A DNA stretch of 64,000 nucleotides, from NCBI GenBank assembly GCA_963813355.1, contig CAWEYS010000023.1:355793-419792 (forward strand), written 5' to 3'. Positions 40,355 through 48,680 of the stretch are shown here, piece by piece. The notes under the pieces were generated by a model. It was given only the letters and a program-made list of their open reading frames with translations, ran no database searches and had not been told where the DNA came from. Position 1 is the stretch's first letter. Every line of letters begins with the position of its first letter. The position numbers were made by a program, and so were the translations under genes. This DNA is from DATAGF01 sp963813355 (GTDB taxonomy: Bacteria > Actinomycetota > Thermoleophilia > Miltoncostaeales > Miltoncostaeaceae).

Positions 40355-41118
40355 CGCCCGCCGAAGCGGCGGTGGCGGTGCGCGTAGTCCGCGAGCGCCA
40401 GCTCGAGGTCCTCGGGCGAGAAGTCCGGCCAGAGCCGGGCCGAGAAGTGCAGCTCGGCGTAGGCCGACTGCCAGAGGAGGAAGTTGGACAGGCGCTGCTC
40501 GCCGCTCGTGCGGATCACGAGCTCGGGGTCGCGCAGGTCGGGGCCGTAGAGGAAGCGCGCGAACTCGGCCTCGCCCGCGTCGGGACCGCACTCGGTGACG
40601 AATCGGCGCGCGGCGTCGAGGATCTCCTGGCGGCCGCCGTAGTTCATGGCGATGAACAGCCGCAGGCGCTCGTTGCCGGCGGTGAGGGCCTCGGCCTCGG
40701 CGATCTTGGCCTGCAGCGCCTCGTCGAGATCCTCGCAGCGGCCGATGAAGCGGATCTGGACCCGCTCCTCGTTGAGCTCGGGCACCTCGCGGTCGATCAG
40801 CTCGCAGAAGAGCCCCATCAGGTCCTCGACCTCGTCGAGGGGCCGCGACCAGTTCTCGGTGGAGAACGAGAACACCGTCAGATCCTTGATGCCGGCGTCG
40901 CCGGCCGCGCGCACCACCCGCTTGAGGGCCCGGGCACCCGCCCGGTGCCCAGCCCCCACCGGCAGGTGGCGGTCGCGCGCCCAACGGCCGTTGCCGTCCA
41001 TGATGATGGCCACGGACGCCGGGATCTCGGTCAGCCCCGCGGGGCGCTCCTGGGGTGCCGCCACACGCCCCAGCCCCAGGACGGAGCGGGCGGTGCGCAG
41101 CCGAGTTCGGATCGTCAC
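40351..41118 (-). CDS. uppS: Isoprenyl (undecaprenyl) diphosphate synthase
   Basis: A 255-residue cis-prenyltransferase. The catalytic Asp and pyrophosphate site are in VAIIMDGNGRWARDRHLPVG and HRAGARALKRVVRAAGDAGI. Further signatures are LTVFSFSTENWSRP, FIAMNYGGRQEILDAARR and PELVIRTSGEQRLSNFLLWQ with LWPDF near the end. It makes the C55 lipid carrier for peptidoglycan. It is coupled to cdsA downstream and lies 13 bases after frr. Confidence 0.96.
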   Translation of the reverse strand: MTIRTRLRTARSVLGLGRVAAPQERPAGLTEIPASVAIIMDGNGRWARDRHLPVGAGHRAGARALKRVVRAAGDAGIKDLTVFSFSTENWSRPLDEVEDLMGLFCELIDREVPELNEERVQIRFIGRCEDLDEALQAKIAEAEALTAGNERLRLFIAMNYGGRQEILDAARRFVTECGPDAGEAEFARFLYGPDLRDPELVIRTSGEQRLSNFLLWQSAYAELHFSARLWPDFSPEDLELALADYAHRHRRFGGR

Positions 41119-41131
41119 CCTCGGCCCACCG

Positions 41132-41689
41132 TCACACCTCGAGGATCTCGGCCTCTTTGCGCGCCATCAGGTCGTCGATGGCCTTGACCTCGGCGTCGGT
41201 GAGCTTCTGCACCTCGTCCTGGCCGCGGCTGAGCTCGTCGCGCGACAGGTCGCCGTCCTTCTCCGAGCGCTTCATGTCGTTGAGGACGTCGCGGCGCACG
41301 TTGCGCACCGCCACGCGCGCCTCCTCGGCCATCTTGTGCACGAGCCGGACCATCTCCTTCCTGCGCTCCTCCGTGAGCTGGGGCACCGGGAGCCGGATGA
41401 TCTGGCCGTCGTTGTTGGGCGTGAGGCCGAGGTCGGACTCCATGATCGCCTTCTCCACCGCGGTCATGATGCTGCGGTCGTACGGCTGCACCGTGAGCAG
41501 GCGCGGCTCCGGCGCGTTGATGGTCGCGAGCTGGTTGAGCGGGGTCCGCGTCCCGTAGGCGTCAACCGTGACGCGGTCCAGGAGCCCGGTGGAGGCCCGC
41601 CCCGTTCGCACCGTCTGGAACTCGGTCGCGAGGGCCTTCACCGCGCCCTCCATGCGCCGTTTGGTGTCCTTCAGCCGATCGTCATCCAC
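41132..41689 (-). CDS. frr: Ribosome recycling factor
   Basis: A 185-residue two-domain factor. VKALATEFQTVRTGRASTGL, DAYGTRTPLNQLATINAPEP and PYDRSIMTAVEKAIMESDLG give the long-helix/beta-domain pattern, and RLPVPQLTEERRKEMVRLVH the second helix region. Length is standard. It releases ribosomes after termination together with EF-G. Frr follows pyrH in the common tsf-pyrH-frr-uppS order. Confidence 0.97.
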   Translation of the reverse strand: MDDDRLKDTKRRMEGAVKALATEFQTVRTGRASTGLLDRVTVDAYGTRTPLNQLATINAPEPRLLTVQPYDRSIMTAVEKAIMESDLGLTPNNDGQIIRLPVPQLTEERRKEMVRLVHKMAEEARVAVRNVRRDVLNDMKRSEKDGDLSRDELSRGQDEVQKLTDAEVKAIDDLMARKEAEILEV

Positions 41690-41713
41690 CGCCGCCCCCT
41701 TCCGGGCCGACCG

Positions 41714-41738
41714 GTGCGGGGCCGGAAGAGCCCCGCAC
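41714..41738 (-). terminator. 9-bp hairpin between pyrH and frr
   Basis: GTGCGGGGC (41714-41722) pairs exactly with GCCCCGCAC (41730-41738) around 7 bases. It lies in the 70-bp gap between the two genes and may attenuate or process the message. It has no T-run. Confidence 0.45.
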
Positions 41739-41759
41739 GGGAAGGTTGGCCTTGGAACA

Positions 41760-42530
41760 TCACTCGGTGACCACCATCGTGCCGACCTGCTCGCCGTCGA
41801 GCAGCCGCCCGATGTTGGCCTCGTCGCTCATGTTGAAGACGAAGATTGGCAGCCCGTTGTCCATGCAGAGCGTCAGGGCAGTCGTGTCCATCACCTTCAG
41901 GCCGCGCTCGATCGCCTGCATGTGGCTGATCCGGGGGATCAGCTTGGCGTCGGGGACCTCGCGCGGGTCGGCGTCGAGCACCCCCTCGACGCGGTTCTTG
42001 GCCATCAGGATGCACTCGGCGCCGATCTCGAGGGCGCGCAGCGCCGCCGTGGTGTCCGTCGTGAAGAACGGGTTGCCGGTGCCGCCCGCGAAGATGACCA
42101 CCCGGCCCTTCTCCAGGTGGCGGATGGCGCGTCGCCGGATGTACGGCTCGGCGACCTCCTGCATCGCGATGGCCGACTGCACCCGGGTCGTCAGGCCCAG
42201 CTTCTCCAGCGCGTCCTGGATCGCCAGCGCGTTGAGCACGGTCGCGATCATGCCCATGTAGTCGGCCGTCGCGCGGTCCATGCCGATCGCCATGCCCTGG
42301 AGGCCGCGGAAGATGTTGCCGGCGCCCACGACGATCGCCACCCCGACCCCGCGCTCGACCGCCTCGTCAACCTGCCGCGCGATCGCGGCGATGCGCTCGG
42401 GGTCGATCCCGTAGGGCTCGTCGCCCATCAGCGCCTCGCCCGAGAGCTTCAGCACCACCCGGGAGAAGGCCGCGCCGCCCGAGACGGCGCCGGCCCGCGC
42501 ATCGTCTCCCGGGGCGGCGCTACTGGCCAA
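41760..42530 (-). CDS. pyrH: Uridylate kinase
   Basis: A 256-residue bacterial UMP kinase of the amino-acid-kinase fold. VVLKLSGEALMGDEPYGID is the N-terminal Lys/Gly loop; VVGAGNIFRG and GGTGNPFFTTDTTAALRALE form the substrate and ATP loops. The best start is TTG at 42530, which overlaps the tsf stop by 11 bases. No ATG or GTG suits. It converts UMP to UDP and is allosterically regulated by UTP and GTP in this family. Confidence 0.96.
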   Translation of the reverse strand: MASSAAPGDDARAGAVSGGAAFSRVVLKLSGEALMGDEPYGIDPERIAAIARQVDEAVERGVGVAIVVGAGNIFRGLQGMAIGMDRATADYMGMIATVLNALAIQDALEKLGLTTRVQSAIAMQEVAEPYIRRRAIRHLEKGRVVIFAGGTGNPFFTTDTTAALRALEIGAECILMAKNRVEGVLDADPREVPDAKLIPRISHMQAIERGLKVMDTTALTLCMDNGLPIFVFNMSDEANIGRLLDGEQVGTMVVTE

Positions 42531-43125
42531 GCTCGAAGAGGCTGAAGCGTCGGATGGTGATGTTCTCGCCCAGGCTCGCCGCCGCCTCGGCCCGCAGCTC
42601 GTCGACGGTGCGCGGCTTCTTCTCCCCCTGGTCTCGGATGTACTCCTGATCCAGGAGGCAGATCGACCTCAGGTGCTTGGCGAGCTTGCCCTCCACGGCC
42701 CGCTCGCGCGCGTGCTCGGGGACGTCCTGGGCCTGGGCCTCGTAGATGGCCCGCTCGGCGGCCAGGTACTCCTCGGGCACCTCGTCGCTGCTCACGAACC
42801 GCGGCTTGAGCGCCGCGACGTGCAGCGCGATCTCGTGCACGAAGTCCTTGAACTGGTCCGTGCGCGCGACGAAGTCCGTCTCGCAGTTCACCTCGACCAG
42901 CACGCCCACCCGGCCGCCGGCGTGGATGTAGCTGTCGACCAGGCCCTCGTTGGCGGCGCGGCCCGCGCGCTTCGCGGCGTCGGCGAGACCCTTGCTGCGC
43001 AGGGCCGTCGTCGCCGCCTCGAGGTCGCCGTCGGCCTCCTCGAGGGCCCGCTTGCAGTCCATCATCCCGGCGCCGGTCCGCTCGCGCAGGTCCTTCACCA
43101 GCTTGGCGGGGATGGCGGTGCTCAC
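42520..43125 (-). CDS. tsf: Elongation factor Ts
   Basis: A 201-residue short-form EF-Ts. The N-terminal UBA-like domain has LVKDLRERTGAGMMDCKRAL, the core is VEVNCETDFVARTDQFKDFV, and the end has LDQEYIRDQGEKKPRTVDEL. The nucleotide-exchange residues DFVAR are present. The short form lacking the long coiled-coil is common in actinobacteria. GTG 43125 overlaps rpsB (GTGA). Confidence 0.97.
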   Translation of the reverse strand: MSTAIPAKLVKDLRERTGAGMMDCKRALEEADGDLEAATTALRSKGLADAAKRAGRAANEGLVDSYIHAGGRVGVLVEVNCETDFVARTDQFKDFVHEIALHVAALKPRFVSSDEVPEEYLAAERAIYEAQAQDVPEHARERAVEGKLAKHLRSICLLDQEYIRDQGEKKPRTVDELRAEAAASLGENITIRRFSLFELGQ

Positions 43126-44042
43126 GCGGCGTCCTCTCCGTCGGAGGCGGGCGCGGCCTCGGCGGCCGGCTCCGCGGGGGCCGGCTCGGTCGGCTCGGGG
43201 GCGGGCTCGGCCTCCGGCTCGGGCTGCGGTGCCTCGGGGGCGGGCTCCGCGGCGGCCTCGGGTGCGGGCTCCGCGGGAGCCTCGGGGGCAGGCTCCGGCG
43301 CGGGCTCCGGCGCGGGCTCGGCGTCGGCCTCGCCCTCGGCGGGGACGCCCGACGTCGGCAGGGCGCCCTTGCCCTCGATGATCGCGTCCGAAAGCGCCCC
43401 GACGACCAGGTTGCAGGAGCGGATCGCGTCGTCGTTGCCCGGGATGACGTAGGTCGCCTCATCGGGGTCGCAGTTGGTGTCGACCAGGCCGATGACCGCC
43501 AGGCCGAGGCGGTTGGCCTCGCGCACCCCGATGGCCTCCTTCTTGAGGTCGACGATCACCACCGCGTCCGGGAGGCGCTGCATGTCGGCCACCCCGCCGA
43601 GGTTGGTCTCGAGCTTGGTCAGCTCCCCCTCGCGGGCCAGCCGCTCCCGGGTCGGGAGCAGGTCGAGCTGGCCCTCGCGCTTCTGGTTGCGCAGCTCGTG
43701 CAGGCGCCTGATGCGCTGGGAGATCGTCCCCCAGTTGGTCAGCAGCCCGCCGAGCCAGCGGTGGGAGACGAACGGCATGCCGGCGCGGACCGCGTGCTCC
43801 TGGATCGCGTCCTGGCACTGCTTCTTGGTGCCGACGAAGAGCACCGTCCCGCCGCGCTCGGCGATGTCGCGGACGACGTCCATCGCCTCCTGCAGGAGCA
43901 CGATCGTCTGCTGCAGGTCGATGATGTAGATGCCGCCGCGCTCGCCGAAGATGTAGCGCTTCATCTTCGGGTTCCAGCGGCGGGTCTGGTGTCCGAAATG
44001 GACCCCGGACTCCAGCAGTTGCTTCATGGTGACGGTGGCCAC
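43122..44042 (-). CDS. rpsB: Ribosomal protein S2 with long acidic C-terminal tail
   Basis: A 306-residue S2. The core (about 1-230) has MKQLLESGVHFGHQTRRWNP, KMKRYIFGERGGIYIIDLQQ and FVGTKKQCQDAIQEHAVRAG. After residue 230 comes a tail of about 75 residues, rich in Pro, Ala and Glu, in repeated PEPAPE and EAPAEP units. Similar tails occur in other actinobacteria but vary. The 153-bp gap upstream is where an S2 leader would lie, but no clear leader fold is visible. Confidence 0.97.
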   Translation of the reverse strand: MATVTMKQLLESGVHFGHQTRRWNPKMKRYIFGERGGIYIIDLQQTIVLLQEAMDVVRDIAERGGTVLFVGTKKQCQDAIQEHAVRAGMPFVSHRWLGGLLTNWGTISQRIRRLHELRNQKREGQLDLLPTRERLAREGELTKLETNLGGVADMQRLPDAVVIVDLKKEAIGVREANRLGLAVIGLVDTNCDPDEATYVIPGNDDAIRSCNLVVGALSDAIIEGKGALPTSGVPAEGEADAEPAPEPAPEPAPEAPAEPAPEAAAEPAPEAPQPEPEAEPAPEPTEPAPAEPAAEAAPASDGEDAA

Positions 44043-44108
44043 GGGCGGCTCCCTGTGCTGCGGTTTGGGCGTGTCGGGCGCCGGCGCGGGCCGATGGGAC
44101 CCGGGGCG

Positions 44109-44128
44109 CGCGTCGTCGGGACGACGCG
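44109..44128 (-). terminator. Hairpin between rluD and rpsB
   Basis: CGCGTCGT (44109-44116) pairs with ACGACGCG (44121-44128) around 4 bases. It lies after the rluD stop and before the rpsB start, so it could end the rluD unit. The stem is 8 bp and moderate. Confidence 0.4.
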
Positions 44129-44195
44129 CCCGGGCACCGCCATCTGGCGGGAATCGCGCCGGGGAGAGGTGACGGATGACCTGCGGCCGACGATG

Positions 44196-45131
44196 TTAGC
44201 GCGCGGGCGCGCCCCGCCGCGCGAGCGCCAGGGCGCGCGCCAGGTCGCCGGGCAGCGGGCTCTCCACCTCGACCGGCTCCCCGGTCTCCGGGTGCGGGAA
44301 GGCCAGGCGGGCCGCGTGGAGGAACTGGCGCTCGAGCCCGAGCGTCTCGGGACGGCGGCCGTAGACGCGGTCTCCGACGACGGGATGGCCGACCGACTCC
44401 AGGTGGACGCGGATCTGGTGCGTCCGCCCGGTCTCGAGGCGGGCCTCGAGCAGGGAGAAGCGCCCGAGGTCCTCGAGGCGGCGCAGGTGGGTCACCGCCT
44501 CACGGCCGTCCGCGGCGCCCACCGCCATGCGCGTGCGCACCCGCCGGTCGCGGCCGACGGTCCGGTCGATGGTCAGCGCGGGCGGGGCGGCGCCGTGGAC
44601 GAGTGTCACGTAGCGGCGGTCGACCAGCCGGTCGCGCATCATCCTCTGCAGGCGCCGGTGGGCCCGCTCCGAGCGGGCCACCACCAGGAGCCCGGACGTG
44701 TCGCGGTCCAGCCGGTGCACGATGCCGGGCCGGGCCGGGTCCCTGCCGCCGGCGATGTCGCGCGCGACCAGGCCGTGGACGAGGGTGCCCCCGCGGTGCC
44801 CGGCGCTCGGGTGGACGACCACCCCCGGGGGCTTGTCGACCACCAGGAGGTGGTCGTCCTCGTACCGCACCGTCAGGGGGACGTCCTCGGGCTCGATCGC
44901 GGCCGGCGGCGCGGGGGCCGGCCGCACCTCGACCGACTCGCCCTCGGCCAGCAGGTGGCGCTTGGGGACGGCCCGCCCGTCCACCGCGACCCGCCCGGCC
45001 TCGATCAGGCGCTGGGCCTCGGCGCGGCTGCCCACCTCCTCGAGCCCCCCGACGACCGCGTCCAGGCGGCGCCCGGCCTCGTCCGGACCGACGGCCAGCC
45101 GCACCGGGGCCGGGTCAGCCGGGCCGCTCAT
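44196..45131 (-). CDS. rluD: 23S rRNA pseudouridine synthase, RluD family
   Basis: A 311-residue RluA/RluD-type enzyme. An S4 RNA-binding domain (about 15-75, LDAVVGGLEEVGSRAEAQRL IEAGRVAVDGR) precedes the catalytic domain. The catalytic Asp is in GIVHRLDRDTSGLLVVARSE near residue 140, and the C-terminal part has ARLETGRTHQIRVHLESVGH PVVGD. It modifies U1911/1915/1917-type sites in 23S rRNA. It overlaps the lspA 3' end by 17 bases. Confidence 0.93.
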   Translation of the reverse strand: MSGPADPAPVRLAVGPDEAGRRLDAVVGGLEEVGSRAEAQRLIEAGRVAVDGRAVPKRHLLAEGESVEVRPAPAPPAAIEPEDVPLTVRYEDDHLLVVDKPPGVVVHPSAGHRGGTLVHGLVARDIAGGRDPARPGIVHRLDRDTSGLLVVARSERAHRRLQRMMRDRLVDRRYVTLVHGAAPPALTIDRTVGRDRRVRTRMAVGAADGREAVTHLRRLEDLGRFSLLEARLETGRTHQIRVHLESVGHPVVGDRVYGRRPETLGLERQFLHAARLAFPHPETGEPVEVESPLPGDLARALALARRGAPAR

Positions 45132-45657
45132 CCTCCTCGCCCCCCTCGCCGTCGCGCAGCAGGCCGAGCACGATCAGGACGGCGCCGACCGTGATCCCCA
45201 TGTCGGCCACGTTGAAGGCCGGCCAGCGCCCGAAGTCGATGAAGTCCGTCACCGCCCCGTGCGCCAGGCGGTCGATGAGGTTGCCGAGGCTCCCCCCGAC
45301 CAGGAGGCCGGCCCCGATCGCCACCATGTCGTTGCGCGCCACCAGGCCCGCCAGCGCGATGGCGATCGCGCACAGGGCCAGCACGGTGAGCACGGCGACC
45401 GCCGACTGGCGCCCCGGGAAGAGGCCGAAGGCGATGCCCTCGTTGGTGACGCGGGAGACGTCGAAGCCGGGGAAGACGTCCACGATCTCCCGCGGCGCGA
45501 GCGTCGCGCGGATGGCGGCCTTCGAGATCTGGTCGAGCACCAGGACGAGCAGCGCGAAGGCACCGAACCGCCACCAGCGGGCCTTGGTCTGGCGCCGCCG
45601 CCGGCGCTCCATCGCCTGGAGGACCGCGTCGCGGGTGCTCGGCTTGACCGACGTCAC
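45115..45657 (-). CDS. lspA: Lipoprotein signal peptidase
   Basis: A 180-residue type II signal peptidase with four transmembrane segments. The paired catalytic Asp motifs are GGSLGNLIDRLAHGAVTDFI and FNVADMGITVG. LVLDQISKAAIRATLA is the first conserved box. The GTG start at 45657 gives a basic N-terminal extension of about 25 residues (MERRRRRQTKARWW). The alternative M at residue 16 also fits. It cleaves prolipoproteins such as the lipoprotein at 22.1 kb. Confidence 0.95.
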   Translation of the reverse strand: MTSVKPSTRDAVLQAMERRRRRQTKARWWRFGAFALLVLVLDQISKAAIRATLAPREIVDVFPGFDVSRVTNEGIAFGLFPGRQSAVAVLTVLALCAIAIALAGLVARNDMVAIGAGLLVGGSLGNLIDRLAHGAVTDFIDFGRWPAFNVADMGITVGAVLIVLGLLRDGEGGEEDERPG

Positions 45658-45995
45658 CCCGCGCCGCCCCGGGTGTCGCGGCCCTCGGCGCCGATCGCGG
45701 CGACCAGCCGGGCCGCGATCCGCCCCGGGTCCCCGTCGAGCTCGACGAGCTTGCGAGCGCCGCCCGACCCGCGCCGGATGCGCGCCGCCGGCGCCCGCAG
45801 CCCGGCCGCGCCGGCCAGGTAGGCGCAGAGGGCCCCGTTGGCCTGGCCCGCGTGCGGCGGCGCCGCGATCTGGACCCGCAGGGCGCCCGCCTGGACGCCG
45901 ACGGCCCGGGTCGATCGCGAGCGGGGCACGGCCTTCACCGCGACCGTCACCCCGTCGTCGCGGACCGTGAGCCAAGGGGGGAGCGCGGCGCTCAG
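45654..45995 (-). CDS. yggU: DUF167 (YggU) family protein, probable CTG start
   Basis: About 113 residues matching DUF167: VTVAVKAVPRSRSTRAVGVQ, LRVQIAAPPHAGQANGALCA and YLAG..., the nucleotide-fold-like small family near yggT. No ATG or GTG is suitable. CTG at 45995 lies in TTCTGA, where the yggT stop TGA overlaps it as CTGA, and would begin MSAALPPWLTV. The next in-frame GTG comes late. Function unknown; the gene is linked to yggT and lspA. Confidence 0.85.
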   Translation of the reverse strand: MSAALPPWLTVRDDGVTVAVKAVPRSRSTRAVGVQAGALRVQIAAPPHAGQANGALCAYLAGAAGLRAPAARIRRGSGGARKLVELDGDPGRIAARLVAAIGAEGRDTRGGAG

Positions 45996-46264
45996 AAGCT
46001 GTCCAGGAGGGCCAGTACGAGGTTGCGGAGGATGTAGAGGACCAGCAGCGCCACGATCGGCGAGAGGTCGAACATCCCGAGCGGCGGGATGATCCGCCGG
46101 AAGAAGCCGAGGAACCAATCGGTGCTCTGGTGGACGAAGTCGAAGATCGCGCGCGTCCAGCGGGAGCGCGGCGCCACCGGCAGGAACGAGAGCAGGATCC
46201 GGATGAAGATCACGATGATGAACACCGTGAACAGCGCCGAGATGTAGGTCTCCAGTTGGTCCAC
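45992..46264 (-). CDS. yggT: YggT family membrane protein
   Basis: A 90-residue protein with two hydrophobic segments, ALFTVFIIVIFIRILLSFL and SPIVALLVLYILRNLVLALL, and the family motif RSRWTRAIFDFVHQSTDWFL with RRIIPPLGMFD. YggT proteins sit near sepF and division genes and affect cell shape or osmotic response. ATG 46264 follows a 45-bp gap from repeat A. Confidence 0.9.
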   Translation of the reverse strand: MDQLETYISALFTVFIIVIFIRILLSFLPVAPRSRWTRAIFDFVHQSTDWFLGFFRRIIPPLGMFDLSPIVALLVLYILRNLVLALLDSF

Positions 46265-46288
46265 GGAGAGGGAGCGTACAGCGGGCCT

Positions 46289-46543
46289 CAGCCTAGGCCG
46301 GCCCTCTTAGCGGGGCCGGCCGAGGCCATATGCGCCCTGGCCGGGCGCATATGTAGACCGGCGGCACCGCCTTCGGCGGGGCTGGCCGCCGGAAGAGTCA
46401 AAACCACCGTGCAGAGGGCTCGCTCGTGAGGTGCAGTTTCCGGCGGCCGGCCCCGGCGCAGCCGGTGCCGCCGGTCCATATCAGGCCCCGGCTAGGGGCC
46501 TGATGGCCTCCGCCGGGCCCGCTAAGAGGCCCGGCGTAGGCTG
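46289..46543. repeat. Composite palindromic repeat A (about 255 bp)
   Basis: Two units of about 105 bp in inverted orientation flank a core of about 40 bp. Ends are CAGCCTAGGCCGG on the left and the mirror image CCGGCGTAGGCTG on the right. Each unit has three hairpins with conserved loops (TCTTAGC, T[AG]GCC, T[TG]C) and stems that differ by compensating changes. The core reads GTCAAAACCACCG and GCTCGCTCGTGAGGTGCAG. A relative lies at 51328-51582. No transposase gene is present, so it is like a MITE or a REP/BIME unit. Confidence 0.75.
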
Positions 46544-46558
46544 GGACGCCGAGCTCGC

Positions 46559-46591
46559 CGACGATCAGAGCTCAGCGACGATCAGAGCTCA
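46559..46591. repeat. Tandem 17-bp duplication at the proC stop
   Basis: CGACGATCAGAGCTCA occurs at 46559-46574 and again at 46576-46591. The second copy contains the last codons and stop of proC. It looks like a small tandem duplication just outside repeat A. Confidence 0.6.
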
Positions 46592-47388
46592 CCGGCCCTC
46601 CGGGCCGCGGCAAGCACCGCGTCGGCGATGTGGGCCCGCACCGCGCCCCGTTCCAGGACGGCGAGGCCGGCGATCGTGGCCCCGGCCGGGGAGCTGACGC
46701 GCTGCCGCACGACCGCGGGGTCGGTGCCGTCGGCCAGCAGCGCCGCCGTGCCCGCGAGAACGGCGGCCGTCAGCTCGCGCGCCTGGGGGCGGGCGAGGCC
46801 CGCGGCCACCGCCCCCTCCTCGAGCCCCTCGGCGACCAGGGCGAGCAGGCCCGGCCCGCTCCCCGCGAGCGCCGTGGCGGGCGCAAAAAGCCCCTCGGGA
46901 AGGGGCACGACGGCCCCGAGGGGCCGCAGGAAGCCGGTCAGCTCGGCCTCGCGGCCCGGGTCGAGGCCCCGCGTGGCCAGGGCCACGACGCCGGCGCCGT
47001 GGCGCACGGCCAGGTTGGGCATGGTCCGTGCCAGGCCGGCGCCCGGCGCGGCGGCGGCCAGACGATCGAGGTCCCAGCCGGCGATCACCGACAGGAGGAC
47101 GGCGCCGGGCGCCATCGCGAGGGCGATCCCGGGGAGCGCGTCGGCGGCGTCCTTCGGCTTGACCGCGACGCAGACGAGGTCCGCCGCAGCCGCCTCCTCC
47201 ACGGACGCCGGCCGGCCGCCCACGTCGGCCAGGGCCGCCTCGAGCGCGGCCGGGACGGCGTCGGCAAGGGCCAGCCGGTCGGCGAGGCCGCGGTGGCCCC
47301 GCACGAGCCCGGCCGCGAGGGCCCGGCCCATCGCACCCGCGCCGACCACCGACACGCGGCTCGGCCAGCCGGCCGTCGGCTCGACCAT
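46582..47388 (-). CDS. proC: Pyrroline-5-carboxylate reductase
   Basis: A 268-residue NAD(P)H enzyme, last step of proline synthesis. The Rossmann site is VSVVGAGAMGRALAAGLVR. The substrate region has LVCVAVKPKDAADALP, ARTMPNLAVRHGAGVVALAT, and the C-terminal signature VSSPAGATIAGLAVLERGAV. ATG 47388 overlaps the sepF stop (TGATG). The 3' end adjoins the palindromic repeat A. It links sepF and yggT as in many actinobacteria. Confidence 0.95.
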   Translation of the reverse strand: MVEPTAGWPSRVSVVGAGAMGRALAAGLVRGHRGLADRLALADAVPAALEAALADVGGRPASVEEAAAADLVCVAVKPKDAADALPGIALAMAPGAVLLSVIAGWDLDRLAAAAPGAGLARTMPNLAVRHGAGVVALATRGLDPGREAELTGFLRPLGAVVPLPEGLFAPATALAGSGPGLLALVAEGLEEGAVAAGLARPQARELTAAVLAGTAALLADGTDPAVVRQRVSSPAGATIAGLAVLERGAVRAHIADAVLAAARRAGEL

Positions 47389-47966
47389 CAGTACTGGTTG
47401 AAGAAGCCCTTCTCCAGGAGGCGGGCCCGCTCCTCGGCCGACACCTCGACGTTGCGGGGCGTCAGCATGAAGACCTTGTCGGCCACGCGCTGCATGCCGC
47501 CGTCGAGGGCGTAGGTGAGCCCGCTGGAGAAGTCGATGAGCCGCTTGGCGAGGTCGGTCTCGGCGCTCTGGAGGTTGAGGATGACCGGGATCGTGCCCTT
47601 GAACTTGTCGGCGATCTGCTGCGCGTCGTTGAAGCTCTTGGGGACCACCAGGTGCACCTCGGCGGGCTGGGGCCGCGACTCGACCGAGCGCATCGGCGTC
47701 GGGCGGCCGCGGGGCGACTCCTCGGCGAAGATGTCGTCGAAGTCGGGGTCGCGGCGCCGGGGGCCGAGGCGGCGGACGTTGGGGCGCTCGCGGTAGCTGC
47801 GCTCCAGGTCGTCGTGGGCGGGGCTGCGCCGATCCCGGTCGCGGTCGCGCTCGACCTCGTCGTCGTAGCGGTCGTCGTCGTCGTAGCGTTCGTCGTCGTA
47901 GTCGTCGGCCTCGTCGGCCATGCCGAAGTAGACGAGAGTGCGGTGCCAGAGGTCGCTGACGGCCAT
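47388..47966 (-). CDS. sepF: Cell division protein SepF
   Basis: A 192-residue SepF. The N-terminal MAVSDLWHRTLVYFGMADEA is the membrane-binding amphipathic helix. A long Asp/Arg-rich linker (about 20-85, DDERYDDDDRYDDEVERDRD) follows. The C-terminal core (about 100-190) is EVHLVVPKSFNDAQQIADKF, VILNLQSAETDLAKRLIDFS and YALDGGMQRVADKVFMLTPR. It bridges FtsZ and the membrane at the septum. It lies 1 base after yggS. Confidence 0.96.
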   Translation of the reverse strand: MAVSDLWHRTLVYFGMADEADDYDDERYDDDDRYDDEVERDRDRDRRSPAHDDLERSYRERPNVRRLGPRRRDPDFDDIFAEESPRGRPTPMRSVESRPQPAEVHLVVPKSFNDAQQIADKFKGTIPVILNLQSAETDLAKRLIDFSSGLTYALDGGMQRVADKVFMLTPRNVEVSAEERARLLEKGFFNQY

Positions 47967-48680
47967 CTACGTCCCTCGAGGTGTCGTGATCAGGGCCCTG
48001 TCGAGGATGCCGCGGCCCACGCGGACCATGGTCGCACCCTCCTCGGCGGCGACCAGGTAGTCCTGGCTCGTGCCCATGGAGAGGTCCGACAGGTCGTGTC
48101 GGCCCCGCCATTCCGTCGCGAGTTCCTCCGCCAAGCGGCGGACGGCGGCGAAGTGGGGCCGGCTGAGCTCCGCGTCGGTCTGGAACGGTGGCATCGCCAT
48201 CAGGCCGCCGACCACGAGGTCGGTGTGCTCCGACACATCCTCCATGAACGCCCGAAGCTGGGGCGGCACGATACCACCTTTGGTCGATTCCCCGGCGACG
48301 TTGACTTCGACGAGGACCCGCGTGGGACCTTCCGCGCGCGCCGCGATGGCGGCCGCCAGCGGCGCCGAGTCGAGCGAGTGCAGCAGCCGCACCGACCCGA
48401 TCACCTCGCGGGCCTTCTTGCGCTGCAGGTGCCCGATGAAGTCGTGGGTCAACCGGCCTCCCGCCGCCTCGCGGCGGGCGCGCAGGTCCTGGAGGCGGTT
48501 CTCGCCCACCACCTCCACCCCGGCCTCCAGGAGCGCCGCGGTCTGGTCCACCGGGACGTACTTGCCCGCGAGCACGAGCTCCACCGAGCCGGGCGGGCGC
48601 CCCGCGCGCCGCGCGGCCGCGTCGAGCCCCTCGCGCGCCTCGGCCAGGGCGGCGCGCAGGGCGCCGGGCTCGAGCGTCAC
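47967..48680 (-). CDS. yggS: YggS family PLP-homeostasis protein
   Basis: A 237-residue alanine-racemase-like barrel protein binding PLP. The lysine is in VELVLAGKYVPVDQTAALLE near residue 38. Further motifs are GENRLQDLRARR, HFIGHLQRKK-like THDFIGHLQRKKAREVIGSV, LLVEVNVAGES-like VLVEVNVAGESTKGGI, and LSMGTSQDYLVAAEEGATMV RVG. The GTG start overlaps pgeF (GTGA). It balances PLP pools and is not a racemase. Confidence 0.94.
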   Translation of the reverse strand: MTLEPGALRAALAEAREGLDAAARRAGRPPGSVELVLAGKYVPVDQTAALLEAGVEVVGENRLQDLRARREAAGGRLTHDFIGHLQRKKAREVIGSVRLLHSLDSAPLAAAIAARAEGPTRVLVEVNVAGESTKGGIVPPQLRAFMEDVSEHTDLVVGGLMAMPPFQTDAELSRPHFAAVRRLAEELATEWRGRHDLSDLSMGTSQDYLVAAEEGATMVRVGRGILDRALITTPRGT

